A stretch of DNA of 64,000 nucleotides from Blastomyces gilchristii SLH14081. Lineage: Eukaryota; Ascomycota; Eurotiomycetes; Onygenales; Ajellomycetaceae. Positions 1 through 13,683 of the stretch are shown piece after piece. The notes under the pieces are model-generated. The model was not told where the DNA came from. It did not search any database and was given only the letters and a program-made list of their open reading frames with translations. The position numbers and the translations under genes are program-made. Each line of letters opens with the position of its first letter. The first letter of the stretch is position 1. The stretch covers positions 1 to 64,000 of the forward strand of contig NW_003101656.1 of NCBI RefSeq assembly GCF_000003855.2, in the 5' to 3' direction.

Positions 1-1318
1 CTTTTTTTTATATATCTAAAAGAAACAGAGTTATATTAATATAAGTGATATATCTATTACTTCAGAGTTCAGCTCAAGACTCAGAATTACATACTCTACT
101 AGATAACTTATTAATAGAATTATTACTTACTATGAGAAGATTTCTGATCTGTAAGATGAGACTGAGATGAGTTTTCATTAGAGTATGAAATTTAATAATG
201 AAATAATAAAGAAGCTTTAGAATAAGAGAAAGTAGAGTTAATATTCATCTATAAAATCTTTTAACTTAATAAATTCTTTATCATTTCTTATCTCTGAAAT
301 ACTGACTTTTAATAATGATCTGAATTAATCTATCTATTATATCACAGGCAATCTTATAAATCTTATACAGATAATACTTCAGAATTAAATAACTGCAGTT
401 GAAATTATATAATATCTCACTATATCTGTCTCTGTACAAAGCTTATAAGATATCATAAGAAATGAGTTGTAGAAATATTAGAAGCAAGTTAAATATATAC
501 TAGATATTAAATCAGTGATTATATTTAATGACTCTAATTATAAAGTCTGATATATTAACATGTTAACTGATACAGAAGTTATTGATGAAACTGAAATTCT
601 ATTAAGAACTTAATAAGAATCTTCTTTTACATATTATATCAATTCTGAGAAGTGAAAGATCTATTTCAATCTCTATATAAATATATACTATCAAGTCTTG
701 TTAAAAATATTTAAATCACTATTGAAATCTTAGAAGCTGATAATACTGCAGCTCTGTAAGACAAGATTAATATTAAATATATAGTATCACTGACTGAGAA
801 ATAAGTTAATATCTTCAAGAAATTAATAAAATTATAAGTTAAGAATAATGATTATCTTACTTTTCAGAGATATTTTCACTATTTTATTATCTGTTATAAA
901 GAGCTCTGTTAGAGCACTGAAGATGTATATTATAATCTTTTTCTCAACAATCTATAAGATTATTAAAGACTGTTTATCAAGATATATCTGAATAAGTTTT
1001 TCTTTACTGATCAAGAACTCATTATCAACATTAATATTAATAATTTAATGAAGTAACTGATTAATTATACATTCAAGAAGATCATCACTGAGTGAAAAAA
1101 GCAGTCTCAGACTGATTCTGTGACTGTAAAAAAGAATAAGAATAAGAACAAAGATGAGAATAAAAGCATAACTATATAAAAGTGTACTTACTGCAAAAGA
1201 TATGAATATACTGTTAACAGATGTTTCATCTTACACTCTGACAAGAGAAAAAAGAAGATGAATAAGAAGAATGATGATAAAAAGAAAGAGAAGAAGAATG
1301 ACTTAATAAGTTCTTAAT
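1..1318 (+). pseudogene. Copia-1 gag remnant with zinc knuckle
   Basis: Degenerate gag. At about 1183-1226 the frame reads C-T-Y-C-K-R-Y-E-Y-T-V-N-R-C, a CX2CX4HX4C knuckle whose usual G-H pair has become E-Y, as expected from GG-to-GA and CAC/CAT-to-TAT changes. A lysine-rich low-complexity tail follows (about 1230-1310). No start codon can be assigned because the 5' end is outside the window and stops are frequent. Confidence 0.7.
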
Positions 1319-4300
1319 CAGCAGTAAATATAGTAATTACAAAGATTGAGTTCTATTTCTCTTTCACAGTTATTGAAAAATCATTCTCTAGATCTTGATA
1401 TTTAAATACATGTATAAGTCTGAATATAATGAGTGAGCCTCATTCTTTTTTAAATATTAAATCTTTTAATGATAACATCTCTGTCAATTCTATGACTGAG
1501 AGAACTAAGTTTGTCAAGAAGATTGAAACTGTTATCTTGAAGATTGAGAGTAATAATATTAACTTGCAGAATACTTACTATATTTCTAATATTATAGCTA
1601 ACCTGCTCTCATTTATGAAGCTTAAAGATCAGAGATTCTGATTTATATTATTCTTCACTATTTTCTTATTTTTTATTTGCAGAGTTCTGAATGATGTCAT
1701 TTTTCATACAGTTTGAACTGCTTAGAATAACATATATAAGATTACTGAATAAGAGTTTAATGAGAATTTCAATTCTCTGAATAAGACAGTCAAGTATATT
1801 ATAATAATGTCTCACAAGTATAATTTTAACTGAAAAGTTGATTTTTCTGTAGCTACTGTTACTACTGTTAATAATATTAATTCTGCAGATATGAAAACAC
1901 AGATATTAAAGATATCAAAGACTCTCTTAAATTGATACTATAATCTCAGTCACATTCACACTGATGCTATAATTGCTATGATTAAAAATTCTCATACTGA
2001 AGTTATAATTAAAGATTCTAAGACTAAGTTCTTTTACAAGAAATGTGTCAAGACAGGTATAATATGAAATTATTCAAAAACACTGATGCCTAGATCTATT
2101 TAACTTATTAAGAAGGTTTATATTAATCTTGTAAGTAATAGATATACATTGAAAGATCTCTCTAATCATCTCTTAGAGTCTTATTAGAGAATTAAATACT
2201 GAATACTTATTATCTGTGATACAACTCACTACTGTTGAGTATATTTTTTAAAGTTCAAGAATGAGACTGTTCAATACTTTGAGTTATGACTCAGATTCAT
2301 GAGTAATCTCAGATATACAGTTTCTGCTTTTCTATGAACTGATATTAATAATGTTTTCTAATTCATATGTATGCATACTGTCATCAACTTGCATGATATC
2401 AAATGAGAATTAATAATATTTTATTTATTACATTAAGATAATGTTTCTGAATATAAAATCTGCACTATTATAAAAAGAGTTAGAGCTACTCTTTTGAAAG
2501 ATAATCTCTTTAAGAAGTTCTGAGCAGATGTTCTAGAGACAGTGATTATAATAACTAATAATACTCTCACATCTATAGTTCTTTATAACTCAAAATTTTA
2601 GCCCTCTACTGCAGAAACTTCTATGATTTCAAGTTTATATAAGATTTCTTGATATGCACTTATGAACATTCTGTCAAATGTGAGATATTTTCACTGATTG
2701 AGTGCAGAGGTTTTTATTCACTTACATGAATTTCAGAAGCTGTAAATAAGCTTTCTTCATATACTGATTTTTATTATATCATTGAATTCAGTGACATATC
2801 AATCTATCATCTATGAAATTCTGAATTTGATAAGATTATTATCAGTAGTAATGTGAGGTTTCTAATTACTAAAAAATTGAAACTGATTGTTATATCAGTG
2901 ATACTTATTAATTATATTATTGAATCAGAATCTGATATTTATCTGATTGATAATAAAGATACTTCTGATATTAATGATCTGAATTCTACATAATTATAAT
3001 CTGTGAAATTACTAGCTACTTACACTCTGAGCTCTGTTACAGATAATCTTCTGAAGTGCTACAAGAATATCACATCTCAGTTAGAAGAAATAGAAGATTA
3101 TTAAAAGAAGTTCATGAAATACAAGATTACTGATCTGAAGAGATATAATATATAAAGTTTAATCTCTAGATCTGATAGTCTGAGAGATGAATCAGTTGCT
3201 CTGAGTCATTGAGTGTTTCTTGAGAAAGATAGATCTGTGAATCTGAATATTGATTCTGATAATATTCTTAGAAAATCACATTAAGTAATTTGTGATAACT
3301 GACTTAAGAAGAATTTTAGAGAAGAGATCTATGCTTCTATCATCACTGATACTGTCAATTGTATTCTTTTTATAATAGCAGCACTATGCAGTTAACCACT
3401 TTATTAAGTAAATATAGTAATAATATATCTGTATAAGCATCTCATTAAGAAGATCTATATAAGACAACTCACTGAATTTAAGACAGATTTGCTGAAAATG
3501 CTTATCTGCATAATTGAGAGTATTCTATACAGTCTGAACTCTGTGATGAAGACCTGATATAATTACTTAACAGCTCTGCTAAGTGATCTTGAATTTACAG
3601 TCAGTGTCTATAATCTGATACTCTGATATTATATATTCACATATTATCTCTATATAATAATTTACATTGATGATCTTAACAGTATATCTGAAGTTTCTGA
3701 TAATGCTGATTAACTAGTGAGTGTACTCAGTGAGAAATTGAAAGTCAAGAATCTACATCAATCAATCAAGTATTTAAGTATAAAAGTTAATTATTCTGAC
3801 AAAGGAATTAGTTTGATATATTATTAATATATCAAATATCTTGTTGAAGATTTCTACCTTGATAATGCAGCTGTTATTAAAACATCAATGAAGAATGAAT
3901 TCTGTATTAATAATTTCTCAATATCTGAGAAAGAGACTGATTTCACAATTCAGTGATATTAACATAATGTGACTTGCTTGTAATATCTTACAGTTAAAAT
4001 GCATTCTGATATCACTCACACTGTCTCACTACTCACTCAATGAAACATTGATTTAACACCTCAATATTGAAAGACTCTGTTACATATTATATATTATTTG
4101 AAAGAAATCATGAATCTGAGTATTTCTACAGACACAGCCCGTATGAAAGGTTCATTCTCACTGATTCTTTCATTTCTACTGATTCTTTTGTTCTCTCTGA
4201 TTTCTCTGATGATTTCTACCTACTCTTCAACTACTCAGATTCCGATTGAGCTGGTCTCTTGAATGATGATAGAAAATCAACATTCAGCTATGTTTTTAAG

Positions 4301-4715
4301 CTTGCAGATAGTCTGATTTCATGACAATCAGCAAAGCAATCTTGTATATCTCTAAGTTTCAATGAGATTAAATATATTATATATAACTCTTAGTGAGGCA
4401 GTTTATGAAGTAACATGAATTCAGAACCTTATAATTGAGTTTAACTTTATCATCACATCTCTAATACAGATTCTTACTAATAATAAGAGTATTATAGATC
4501 TTATAAAGATAGCAGTCATTACAGTCTGAAGTAAGTACATTGATACATATTTTCATTTTTCATATTAAAAGTTAAATCAGAGAATTATTCATTTAAAATA
4601 TATTCTCATCATTCAGATGATAGCAGATGAACTCACTAAATCTCTAAATATTATCACATTTATGCAATTCATGATTTTACTAGATCTTACAGACGTAAAA
4701 GTTGAGAATGCTTAA
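1319..4715 (+). pseudogene. Copia-1 pol remnant (PR-IN-RT-RH)
   Basis: Copia-type polyprotein broken by many stops. The open piece 1429-1641 matches the C-terminal part of copia protease (NLLSFMKLKDQ-like). Around 2190-2350 is the integrase core; the first catalytic Asp is in ICDTTHYCWV at about 2218. RT motif YIDDL lies at 3663-3677 with both Asp codons intact. RNase H sequence of the DRKSTxxYVF type is at about 4270-4300. The frame ends in VENA and a TAA at 4713-4715. The motifs are characteristic of the family; the exact domain limits are estimates. Confidence 0.8.
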
Positions 4716-4788
4716 TTTTATATTTATATTTAATTTTGACAGACTATCTTGATAAATTGAGTGTTTTTATATGTAATTCTTATTATCT

Positions 4789-5040
4789 TAAGAGAGAGTG
4801 TTAACTGTTACAGCTGTTACGGTTAGTAATCTTACTACATCACGTGACTCATCACTATATTATGTTCTTATAGATAGATTTATTACTACAATCTTTAACT
4901 ATTTTACAGACCTTGTATAATACAGTAATAATCAGTTGCTAATTGACTTTCAATCTTTTAATTCACTTATTCATTCACTTAGCTTATCAATTAATCAAAG
5001 CATGTGTACAGAGTAGCTGATTCATAATTAAATAAATAGA
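4789..5040 (+). repeat. Copia-1 polypurine tract and 3' LTR
   Basis: A purine run (AAGAGAGAG, about 4790-4798) is followed directly by TGTTAACTGTTACAGCTG at 4799, the expected arrangement of a plus-strand primer next to an LTR starting TGTT. The LTR contains a CACGTG core near 4842. The right limit at about 5040 is a guess, since there is no second copy or clear target duplication. About 5041-5136 is A/T-rich filler with no feature I can support. Confidence 0.5.
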
Positions 5041-5141
5041 TAAATTTATATAGAATATGAAGAGATATTTTACAGAATTTTAAAATATATCAAGATAAAA
5101 ATATTTAATAATTAATTTTAAATTAATTTTAAATTGATTCT

Positions 5142-5504
5142 TATTGCGGGCTGTGTCTGATCAATTATATAGACTATTCTAATTACACTTTATAGATTTG
5201 TACTGCTTCATTCTCAATCACTGATTCTCAGCTGTTATGAACGTGTATGTTCCGATCAGTCATTCTTGAACATGTATGCTTTAATTCTCAGTCATTCTCA
5301 ATCACTGATTCTCAGCTGCTATGAATATATATAAATTCTTTCTCTCTGAAGCTTCACTGCATACATCATCACATATATATATAAATATTTACTTCAATCA
5401 CTGATTCTTGTACTTTCTCTTTCTTTTTCTTCTTTAACATTTTTCACTTTGTTATATAAGACCTATCAATATCATACTGATCTATTCAGTGTAGGTCTCT
5501 TATA
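5142..5504 (+). repeat. Gypsy-1 5' LTR
   Basis: 363-bp LTR. It aligns with the 3' LTR from the CTGATCAATTATATAGAC block to the CTCTTA(C/T)A end. A TATA box (TATATAAG, 5453-5460) follows a pyrimidine-rich stretch. The upstream half carries two copies of a CATTCTCAATCACTGATTCT unit, where the 3' LTR has one, so the LTR pair differs in length by 84 bp. Confidence 0.9.
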
Positions 5505-5639
5505 CTTGAAAAATATTCATTGTCTTCTTATTAGAAATGATTATCTACAATTATCATCTTCTTTTTAGAAACAATTATTCATTGAGAAGGTATCTGAACA
5601 TGTAATAATATATAAGAAAGAGAAATAAACAGTTAAGCA

Positions 5640-6974
5640 GATACTGAGTTCTCAGATAGAAGCTTGCTTATCAGTCACTCTGACTCTGTAATAGAATGTT
5701 ATAAGAGAATGTCAGTGAAAGACCTGAGAGTTCTGACATCTCAGATATATGAGATATTCATATAATTACACTTCTTCAGATTTCACAGATATTATACATT
5801 CAATGAACAACATGTTTAACAACAATATGAGAGAATTCTTGAATACAAGTATAGAAGTGATATCACAGTGACTCTGAGTAATGTTGAAATTATAATAGTA
5901 ACAGATAGTAGACATGCATACAACTCAACAACTTTAATATAAGGAAATTCAATAATTAACTCAACAGAGAAGTCACATAACTTCAACATCTACAGAATTA
6001 AATATAAAAGCACTGAAGAAACACTTAGATACTCTTATATATTTCAATACTTCTGATCTCACTCTCTACTCATCATAGAGAATAAAAATGCTTACAAAAC
6101 TGAGTGTAGATGAAGATGTCATCAGTTTATTAATGAATCAAGATTAGTATATTAATGAATAATTGAAGAATTGTATAAAACAGAAGTTTCACTCATGAAT
6201 AAAAGCATGTGAACCTGCATTGTGAACATCTGATAATATTATCAAATATCTTAATATTCTGTTTCAAGACACTGCTGCACAACAGAAAGTATTAGATTAA
6301 TTACAGAGTGTCTGACAGAGAAACACTTCTCTCATAATATTCATCTCTGACTTTGACACTCAGATCTTAGAAGCAGGTGACCAATCTTGAGAGAATTAAA
6401 TGAAGATTAGCATGCTCAAGAAGATATTGACTTTCAAACTCTTACAGATTCTTATAAGTGTAGATAAAGACTTGACTTATGAAGGCTTCTGCACACAGCT
6501 TTAGACATTGAATGACTGTCTTATCAAGCTCAAGAGTATACAAAACAGTGGCAGATGACATTACATCTCAGTCACTTATACATCTGCATTGAAGAGAAGT
6601 AATAGTAATGATACAGATATCATAAACTGAATAGATTCAAATGCTTATACACAAGCAAGAGTTTCTGCCATTTAAACAGACTTCTGAGTTTCTGAGATCA
6701 CTCTCAAAGAAGTTGTCAACTGATATCAACATGAAGTATGCATCAACTGTAATCAATCAGAACATATTACTTTCAACTGTCAATTAGTCTATGTGCTTTC
6801 TCATCTAAAGAATGAACCAGTACCTGTCCACACTAATTACATTGCAGTGAAGAAAGATTTGAAAGATAATTATGAGAATACTCTGATGAAACAGGGAAAA
6901 GATTAGCTTCTATTCAAATTCATAAACAGAAGCTTAAAGAGATCAGATGACAACAATTTGAAGAGAATATAGCA
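5640..6974 (+). pseudogene. Gypsy-1 gag remnant
   Basis: Broken gag reading frame upstream of the protease. The zinc knuckle at 6739-6780 reads C-I-N-C-N-Q-S-E-H-I-T-F-N-C, a perfect CX2CX4HX4C, the nucleic-acid-binding motif of nucleocapsid. The start is not definable because the N-terminal part is saturated with stops; 5640 is approximate. The same gag lies on the minus strand in Gypsy-3, where the first knuckle Cys has become Tyr. Confidence 0.75.
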
Positions 6975-9900
6975 ATGAATGTGATTCTTATATCTACTGT
7001 GATTGATAACATGTATAATATGAAAGCTATGATAGATAGCAGTCTATGCCACTATGTAATAATTAAATCTTCAGTTCTAAGACATTATAATCTTCAGTGT
7101 ATTCTCTTATCAAAACCCCGACTTCTCACAGAATTTGATGATTTAAAAGATGTTTGTATCTATTACATGATGAAACTAAACATAGATGTTGAAGAACATC
7201 AATGTGAAGATGTCTATGCATATGAAGTTGATAATCTTGACTATAATCTTATGTTAGAACTTGTCTGACTATCTAAACAAGACATCTTGTTAAATGCTTG
7301 AAACAGAAGCTTGATATTCTCTAACAATGATAGAATTCATGAAGATGATATTCACAAGACTATGAATCTTACACAGATCTCTGCCAACACTTATAAAATA
7401 CTCTGAAAAAGAAGTCATCATCAAAATCACTGATAACAGAATTATGTATCAATCTATTTCATTAGCCTGACTGATATTGAGAAAGCTCTAGAGAAGTTAT
7501 TTCATACTACAATAACAGATTCTCATACAAAACTCTCTTAATAATATCATGAATATCTAGATGTCTTCTGATAAGATAATATTACAAATTTACCTCTCTT
7601 GCAAGATTCAGAAATAGATCACAGTATGAAGTTAGAGAAGCAGAATAATAAGAACTCTGAATCATCATGAGACTCTCTTTATAATATGTCTCAAGATGAA
7701 CTTCTTCTTCTTTAGAAGATGCTCAATGATCTGTTGAATAAGAAATTCATACATATTAGTAACTCTTCTACTGCGGCTTCTATTCTCTTTGCAAAGAAAT
7801 CAGATGAAGAACTTCAACTCTGTGTGAACTATTGAGATCTGAATAGATTGATAAAGAAAGATCATTATCTCTTACTTCTCATCAATAAAATCTTAACATG
7901 TATCAGATAAGCTCAATGATTTACAAAGTTAAATATCATTACTGTGTTTCATAAGATTCATATCACTGAAGAAGATGAATGACTTACAGCATTTCAAACA
8001 TATTATAATCTCTTTGAATAAGTAGTCACACTCTTTGAACTGATCAATACTCTCAGTACATTTCAGAAGTATATTAACTAAGTACTCTGAGACTTTCTTA
8101 ATAAATTTACATTCACTTATCTAGATGACATTCTCATCTTCACTGATGAGTTCAGAAAAGAATATCAAGAACATGTATGAAAGATATTACAATAACTACA
8201 GAAAGCAGAACTATCAATTGATATTAATAAGTGCCATTTTGAAGTTAAGAGTACTAAATATCTAGGTTTCATCATAGAAGCTGATAAGGAAATTCAAATG
8301 AATACTGAGAAGATCTCTGTCATTCTTAAATGAGAAGCTTCACACACTGTGAAAGATGTATAAAGCTTCATTGAATTTGCTAACTTCTATCAGTGATTTA
8401 TACAAAACTTGTCAGATATTGTGAGATCACTTACAGAACTCACTAAGAAGAACTTAGTATTTTAACAATCAGTGAACACTGAAGCTGCATTTACACAGAT
8501 GAAGAAGATGTTCATTAATACTTCTCTGCTGATAATATTTGATTCTGATTATGAGACAGTTATTGAAGCTGATTTCTCTGACTATGTCACAGATGAAGCT
8601 ATATTGTAATATAATAATGAAGATGTCTTATAATCATACATCTTCATATCTAAGAAACTGAGTTCTGCTGAATGTAATTATAAGATCTATGATAAGAAAC
8701 TTCTCACAATTATACACTGTCTAGAAGAATGAGACTTCAAACTTCAAAGTGTCTCTGAATTTGAGATAATCACAGATCATAAGAATCTTAAATACTTCAC
8801 AACTATCTGTATACTCACTGAATGACAGATGCAATGATCTGAGTTTCTAAGTCACTTTTATTTTACAATACACTATCACTCTGACAGTCAGAACTCGATG
8901 ACAGATACTCTCTTATAATGAGAATAAGATATGCTGTCTGATGTGACAGATACAGACTGAATAATTTAAGAACACTGACTCTTGAGTCTGAAGATATTAG
9001 TTGATTATAATAAGATTACTTATAATACTATACATACTTCACTGATCAGAACACTCTTCAGATCTCTACTGAATGAATTGTGATATATAACAGTTGAAAC
9101 TGATAAACTTCTTCAAGCACTCACTGAAGCAGTATATCAAGAAGCACTCTGATTTCTCTCAGAACTATGTATAAGAATCAATATCTCAGAATATTCAATT
9201 AATAATAATACCACTCTACAATTCTGTAAATAACACTGAGTCTCTCACTTCAAACTCTTATATATCTGAATAATGTAAGAGATGCATGATTCATATATAA
9301 CTGATTATTCAGACTGTGAATAACTGTATAGAACAATCTTCTGAGAGTTCTACTGATCTAAGATATTAAACAGTATTAAATACTTTATCTGAAACTGCAA
9401 CTGCTATTCTTCTATTATCTTATAAAAGAACTGTAGAAAAGATCTACTAAAATCACTCAATATCTCTAATAGAATCTGATAAGATGTAGTAATTGACTTT
9501 ATTATTAATCTATCTGAGAGTAAGAATTGTAAGAATATTCTGATTATCATTGATTAATTAAGTAAAGATATAATATTGAAATCTTGTAATAAGATGAATA
9601 CTGAACAAGTCATTAAAGCCTTCTTACAGAGTTCATTCTATTAAATGCATGAGTTGTTAAGATTTATTATGTCAGATCAAGACTATTAATTCATAAGTAC
9701 TCTCTAAACAAGAATCTATCAAGTTCTTAAGATTATACATTATTTGTCAACTATCTATCACTCTGAGACTGATGATGCATTAGAATAAATAATTTAGACT
9801 GTAAAGAACTATCTTTATAAGTTCTGTAATTATTCACAGAATAATTGACATGATCTTCTTCTACACACAGAAATCACTATCAATGATTAAGATATCATTT

Positions 9901-10547
9901 TAACAGATATAAACTCATTCTTTCTTATTTACAGTTATTACATGAAGGTGGTAAATCTTCTAGAGATTACACAGTTCATACTGAACTCTCACAGTTCAAT
10001 TCAGATCACTGATAATATAGTAATAAAGCTCTGAGATACTTATGACTAAGTAGAAGCCTTTATAATAAGTACTAAATAAGATTAAGAAGATTAAGTCAAT
10101 ATCTGATAAGATTCTGTAGAGTAGTATAAGATAGAAGATTTTATATAATTGAATCTCAAGAATATACAGATTACACACTCATCTTATACATTGAATTATT
10201 ATCACATGAAATACACAGTAATAGAGATTCTAGACAGTTATAACTATTACCTTGATACTTTATCAGAGATTTATGATGTGTTTCATACAAGCTTACTTCA
10301 TTATATTATCACTGACCTGTTCTCTTCTCAACTGACTTCTGACTGACAGCTATCAGAGATCATAGAAGAAGATAATGAGCTTGAGTGAGAGATTGAGAAT
10401 ATTCTCAATAAGAGATCACACAGCTGCAGCTGATAATATCTTGTGAAATGAGTCAGCTATAATCAATCAATCTAAACTTCAACTTCTATACTATCTGAAA
10501 CAGCAGCTCTTGACTGATGAGAACTGCTTCTGAAAGAGAGAAGTTAA
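6975..10547 (+). pseudogene. Gypsy-1 pol remnant (PR-RT-RH-IN-chromodomain)
   Basis: The open stretch 6975-7268 is the aspartic protease (AMIDSS motif, then YNLMLE). RT follows with the intact catalytic motif YLDD at 8118-8129 and the LTKLNIxxxFHKI-type block upstream. RNase H has ITDHKNLKYF near 8775 and the SQNS-ADTL-like end near 8890. The integrase zinc region is near 9270-9400 and its core starts near 9490. The GPY/F module is in the open piece 10149-10346, and a chromodomain (YLVKW core, about 10438) follows. The frame ends with TAA at 10545-10547, abutting the LTR. Numerous stops break the frame. Confidence 0.88.
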
Positions 10548-10826
10548 TATGACAGACTGCATCTGATCAATTATATAGACTATTTCAATTACACTTCATA
10601 GATTTCTACTGTCTCATTCTTGATTGCTGATTCTCAGTTACTACAAACGCGTGTAAATTCTTCTGCTCTGAAGCTTCATTATGTACATTATTACATACAT
10701 GTAGAAATATTCACTTCAACTGCTGATTCTTATACTTTCTCTTTCTTTTCCTTCTTTAACATTTTTCACTTTGTTATATAAGACCTATCAATATCATATC
10801 AATCTATTTAGCGTAGGCCTCTTACA
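10548..10826 (+). repeat. Gypsy-1 3' LTR
   Basis: 279-bp LTR starting TATGACAGACTGC; relatives start TGTGATAAG and TGTAGCAG, so the terminal TG is mutated. It ends GCCTCTTACA. It is preceded by the purine tract TGAAAGAGAGAAG, which also codes the last pol residues, and followed by the duplication ATTCT. It carries one U3 subrepeat only. Bases 10832-10918 downstream are A/T-rich spacer. Confidence 0.9.
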
Positions 10827-10918
10827 ATTCTGAATTAATTATTAATTAATTATAGTAATACAAATAAATTCAATCTGTATATTTAAGTAATTAATAATTA
10901 ATTGAAAATCAGTTGATA

Positions 10919-11085
10919 TATGGTTTGAAAAAACGTACAACCGCCGGCTAATAACACGGCCGCTTCCGAACTTGCTTACGAATGTAAAGAGGCTATAGCG
11001 GCCATCAATTAATTTAGTATACTGTATATAAGAAGTCAGTGTACATCTGTAATTATACACTGACTTAAGCAATCTTTGAATCACA
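10919..11085 (+). repeat. Gypsy-2 5' LTR
   Basis: 167 bp. It aligns along its full length with the split 3' LTR (same length once Copia-2 is removed). A TATA box TATATAAG is at 11025-11032. Just downstream is a 9-bp inverted repeat (GTCAGTGTA at 11035-11043 with TACACTGAC at 11056-11064) that could form a transcript hairpin. The LTR is GC-richer than its surroundings and keeps several CpG sites. An antisense frame across it (10842-11096) is not a gene. Confidence 0.88.
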
Positions 11086-11393
11086 TCTGATAGCATGTCT
11101 AAAAACTGGTAAGAAGTGCAGACTTCTTCAGAGTGTGATGATTCTGTCTACAAAGTAATTCATAGTTATTATGTCAGTGTAGTTCTAAAAATGTCTCAAA
11201 AGATAGTGTATGAAGAGTAGTAAGTAAAAGAGCATTTAATTAATACTGCTTCACTTATTAAGGGAAAACTTCACACTCAGACAAATGCCACATATGTAAA
11301 TAAATAAGATGTGAGAAAGAGAATAAGAGCAGTAAATCGGATTCAAAGAATATCACTCTCTACTCAGAAGAATAAAAGAGAGATGATTATCAG

Positions 11394-11899
11394 TAGACTG
11401 ACCGTGTGACCGTGTCTGAGACCAGGACCAGATTTTTTGATAGTTTCATTACCAATTCGACTGATCCCATTACACAGTTTTAACATTAGATAGTAGTCTC
11501 ATACTGTCTCAGTGAGACTTACTGTCTACTCTTGTCACATTTTCCAAATGAAACCATGATTTCCACTTCTCAATTTAAATTATTTTTATTACTTTATATG
11601 ACTTTTAATCTCATTTGAGTGTTATCAAAAAGTGTTACTTTTTAAAAAATTAAAAATAGTCTAAAAAAAACTTTAAAATGTCTAAAAATAGTAACTTTAT
11701 GTCAAGAATGAGACTAAATGAGATCAAATGAGATCACTTTCTCATTTTTTTCAAGTCATGGTTCCATTTTAAGATCTGATATATAGTCACTTTACATGTT
11801 TTTTTGATAGCCAGTCCCAGCGGGATTCACGCCAAGAAATGTATGAGACCATATCAAATGAGATCAAACATGAAATTCATGGTCCCAGCGGCCAGTCTA
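11394..11899 (+). mobile_element. Y1: 506-bp non-coding hAT-like element
   Basis: Starts TAGACTGACCGTGTGACCG and ends with the reverse complement of TAGACTGGCCGC, giving imperfect ~11-bp terminal inverted repeats. It is flanked by the 8-bp duplication ATTATCAG (11386-11393 and 11900-11907). It has no meaningful ORF. The inside is A/T-rich with conserved blocks (AAAAAGTGTTACTTTTT, then AAAATGTCTAAAAATAGTAA) and GGGACCA-type repeats near both ends. Eight-bp duplications and short inverted ends fit the hAT superfamily; it would need a transposase in trans. Orientation is defined here: the GACCGTGTGACC end first is +. Confidence 0.9.
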
Positions 11900-13177
11900 A
11901 TTATCAGTGAAATTATACAATAATAACAGAAATTATATCATGATATAATCATATCACAATATAATCATATAATGATATAATGATAGACATTATACAATTA
12001 ACAAGAAATCACTGAAATAAACATCTTCTCTAGTTAATATAAATAACACTCTTCTCTGCTATCTGAACTGAAAGATATACAGAACCTTCTGAAGAGTTTA
12101 CTTAAAACAGTAAGAAAAGCAGCTAAGACTGGTGAATCAGAATCAAAGCTCTGTATATATATGAGAATTCTAAACAAGATTGAAGCCTTGTATACACAGT
12201 GACAAACTGAAGTGAAAGTCAAACAGTAATTAATATTCACTGCAGATCAAGCATTCACTATAAAGAGCTTCACTGACATAATTATCATTATTAATAAGAA
12301 TAGAGAAAATCAGGTCATAGACCTGCAGTGAGAGATCAAATATTTACACAGATAAGTAATTACACTGAATTTGAAGATCTTATCATAATTATTCATAATC
12401 TCTTCAGAAGTGTATACATCATTAAAGATTACTGCGCAGAATAAGAATCTGAATATAAAATACATTAAGTTAGAAGATCTGCTGAAATTATCAAGCTTTA
12501 ATAATAACTGAAAAAATGATGCTGTAATCAGCTGGCTATGTCAGATGTAATTATATTATCAGATTGAATACAAACTTACAGACAGACAGTCAATGAAATT
12601 TCAACAAGTCTTAAGATCTGCTATGTTTCTATATAGAAAAGTGAAGTCATTATAAATAACTAATAAAAAGATGAATCTCACAGATCTGAAACAATATTCA
12701 TTCTCATGAATATAAAATGAGTTTTTCTAATGAATCTTACACAACTTTGAGAAAGTGAATGTGTGAGATAAGTGTTATAAACACTTTACTAAGTGTAGAT
12801 AAGTAAGTGATTTTATATCATATTTTACACACTTCAGCTTACACTATCTTATATTAAATAAAGAGCTTTTAACATCTTTCTGTTTATAGATCTTTATTCA
12901 TAATCTTACATCTGAGTTGAGAGTGAAATGAAAATGCTTAATCTCACAATCAGATACAGTGAAGAAAGCATATAACATTCTCATTGTACAGAAACAAGTG
13001 AGTCAATTGTAACAGAAAATACTGCAATTGAGTATACTTTAATAAAGAACAGATAATCAGACTTCTATAACACAAGTTATACACTTAAATACACTGAATC
13101 TAGATCTGAATATCATTGCTAAAGCACTGAATTCTCTGAAAAAGAGATCTTCTAAGTGAAAACCTTGATATTATAAG

Positions 13178-13683
13178 TAGACTGGCCGCCGGAATCATGA
13201 ATTTCACATTTGGTCCCATTTGGTCTGGTTCCATACATTTCTTGGCGTGAATCCCGCTGGGACTGGCTATCAACAAAACATGTAAAGTGACTATATATCA
13301 GATCTTAAAATGAAACCATGACTTGAAAAAAATGAGAAAGTGGTTCTATTTAGTCTCATTTAGTCTCATTCTTGGCATAAAGTTACTATTTTTAGACATT
13401 TTAAGGTTTTTTTTAGACTATTTTTAATTTTTTAAAAAGTAACACTTTTTGATAATGCTCAAATGAGATTTAAAGTCATTTAAAGCAATAAAAATAATTT
13501 AAATTGAGAAGTGAAAATCATGGTCTTATTTGGAAAATGTGACAAGAGTAGACAGTACATCTCACTGAGACAGTATGAGACTACTATCTAATGTTAAAAC
13601 CGTGTAATGGGATCAGTCGAATTGGTAATGAGACTATCAAAAAATCTGGTCCTGGTCCCAGACACGGTCACACGGTCAGTCTA
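13178..13683 (-). mobile_element. Y2: hAT-like non-autonomous element
   Basis: 506 bp, inverted relative to Y1. Flanked by ATTATAAG at 13170-13177 and 13684-13691. It keeps the GACACGGTCACACGGTC end, with few C-to-T changes there. An open frame crossing its right edge (13591-13818) is fortuitous. Confidence 0.9.

Larger units (their letters stand above)
1..5040 (+). mobile_element. Copia-1: Ty1/copia retrotransposon, 5' end outside window
   Basis: Decayed Ty1/copia element read on the + strand. The domain order gag zinc knuckle, protease end, integrase, reverse transcriptase, RNase H is the copia order (integrase before RT). It ends in a purine tract followed by a TGTTAAC... LTR start near 4799. 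Stops (mostly TGA, some TAA) occur throughout, so it cannot be expressed as an intact polyprotein. The 5' LTR lies left of base 1. The right LTR edge is not fixed because the second LTR is missing. It is a different family from Copia-2: the LTR and zinc knuckle differ. Confidence 0.85.
5142..10826 (+). mobile_element. Gypsy-1: Ty3/gypsy chromovirus, complete but dead
   Basis: A 5.7-kb LTR retrotransposon bounded by LTRs 5142-5504 and 10548-10826 and by a 5-bp target duplication ATTCT (5137-5141 and 10827-10831), which fixes both ends. Inside are gag with a perfect CCHC knuckle, protease, RT, RNase H, integrase and a C-terminal chromodomain, in gypsy order (RT before integrase). Many TGA, TAA and TAG stops disable it. 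Gypsy-3 and Gypsy-4 belong to the same family. The chromodomain marks it as a chromovirus, a group known to target heterochromatin. Confidence 0.93.

Noticed and set aside
10842..11096. 84-codon minus-strand open frame
   Set aside because: It lies over the Gypsy-2 5' LTR and spacer, with no recognisable domain and with the LTR structure explaining the sequence.
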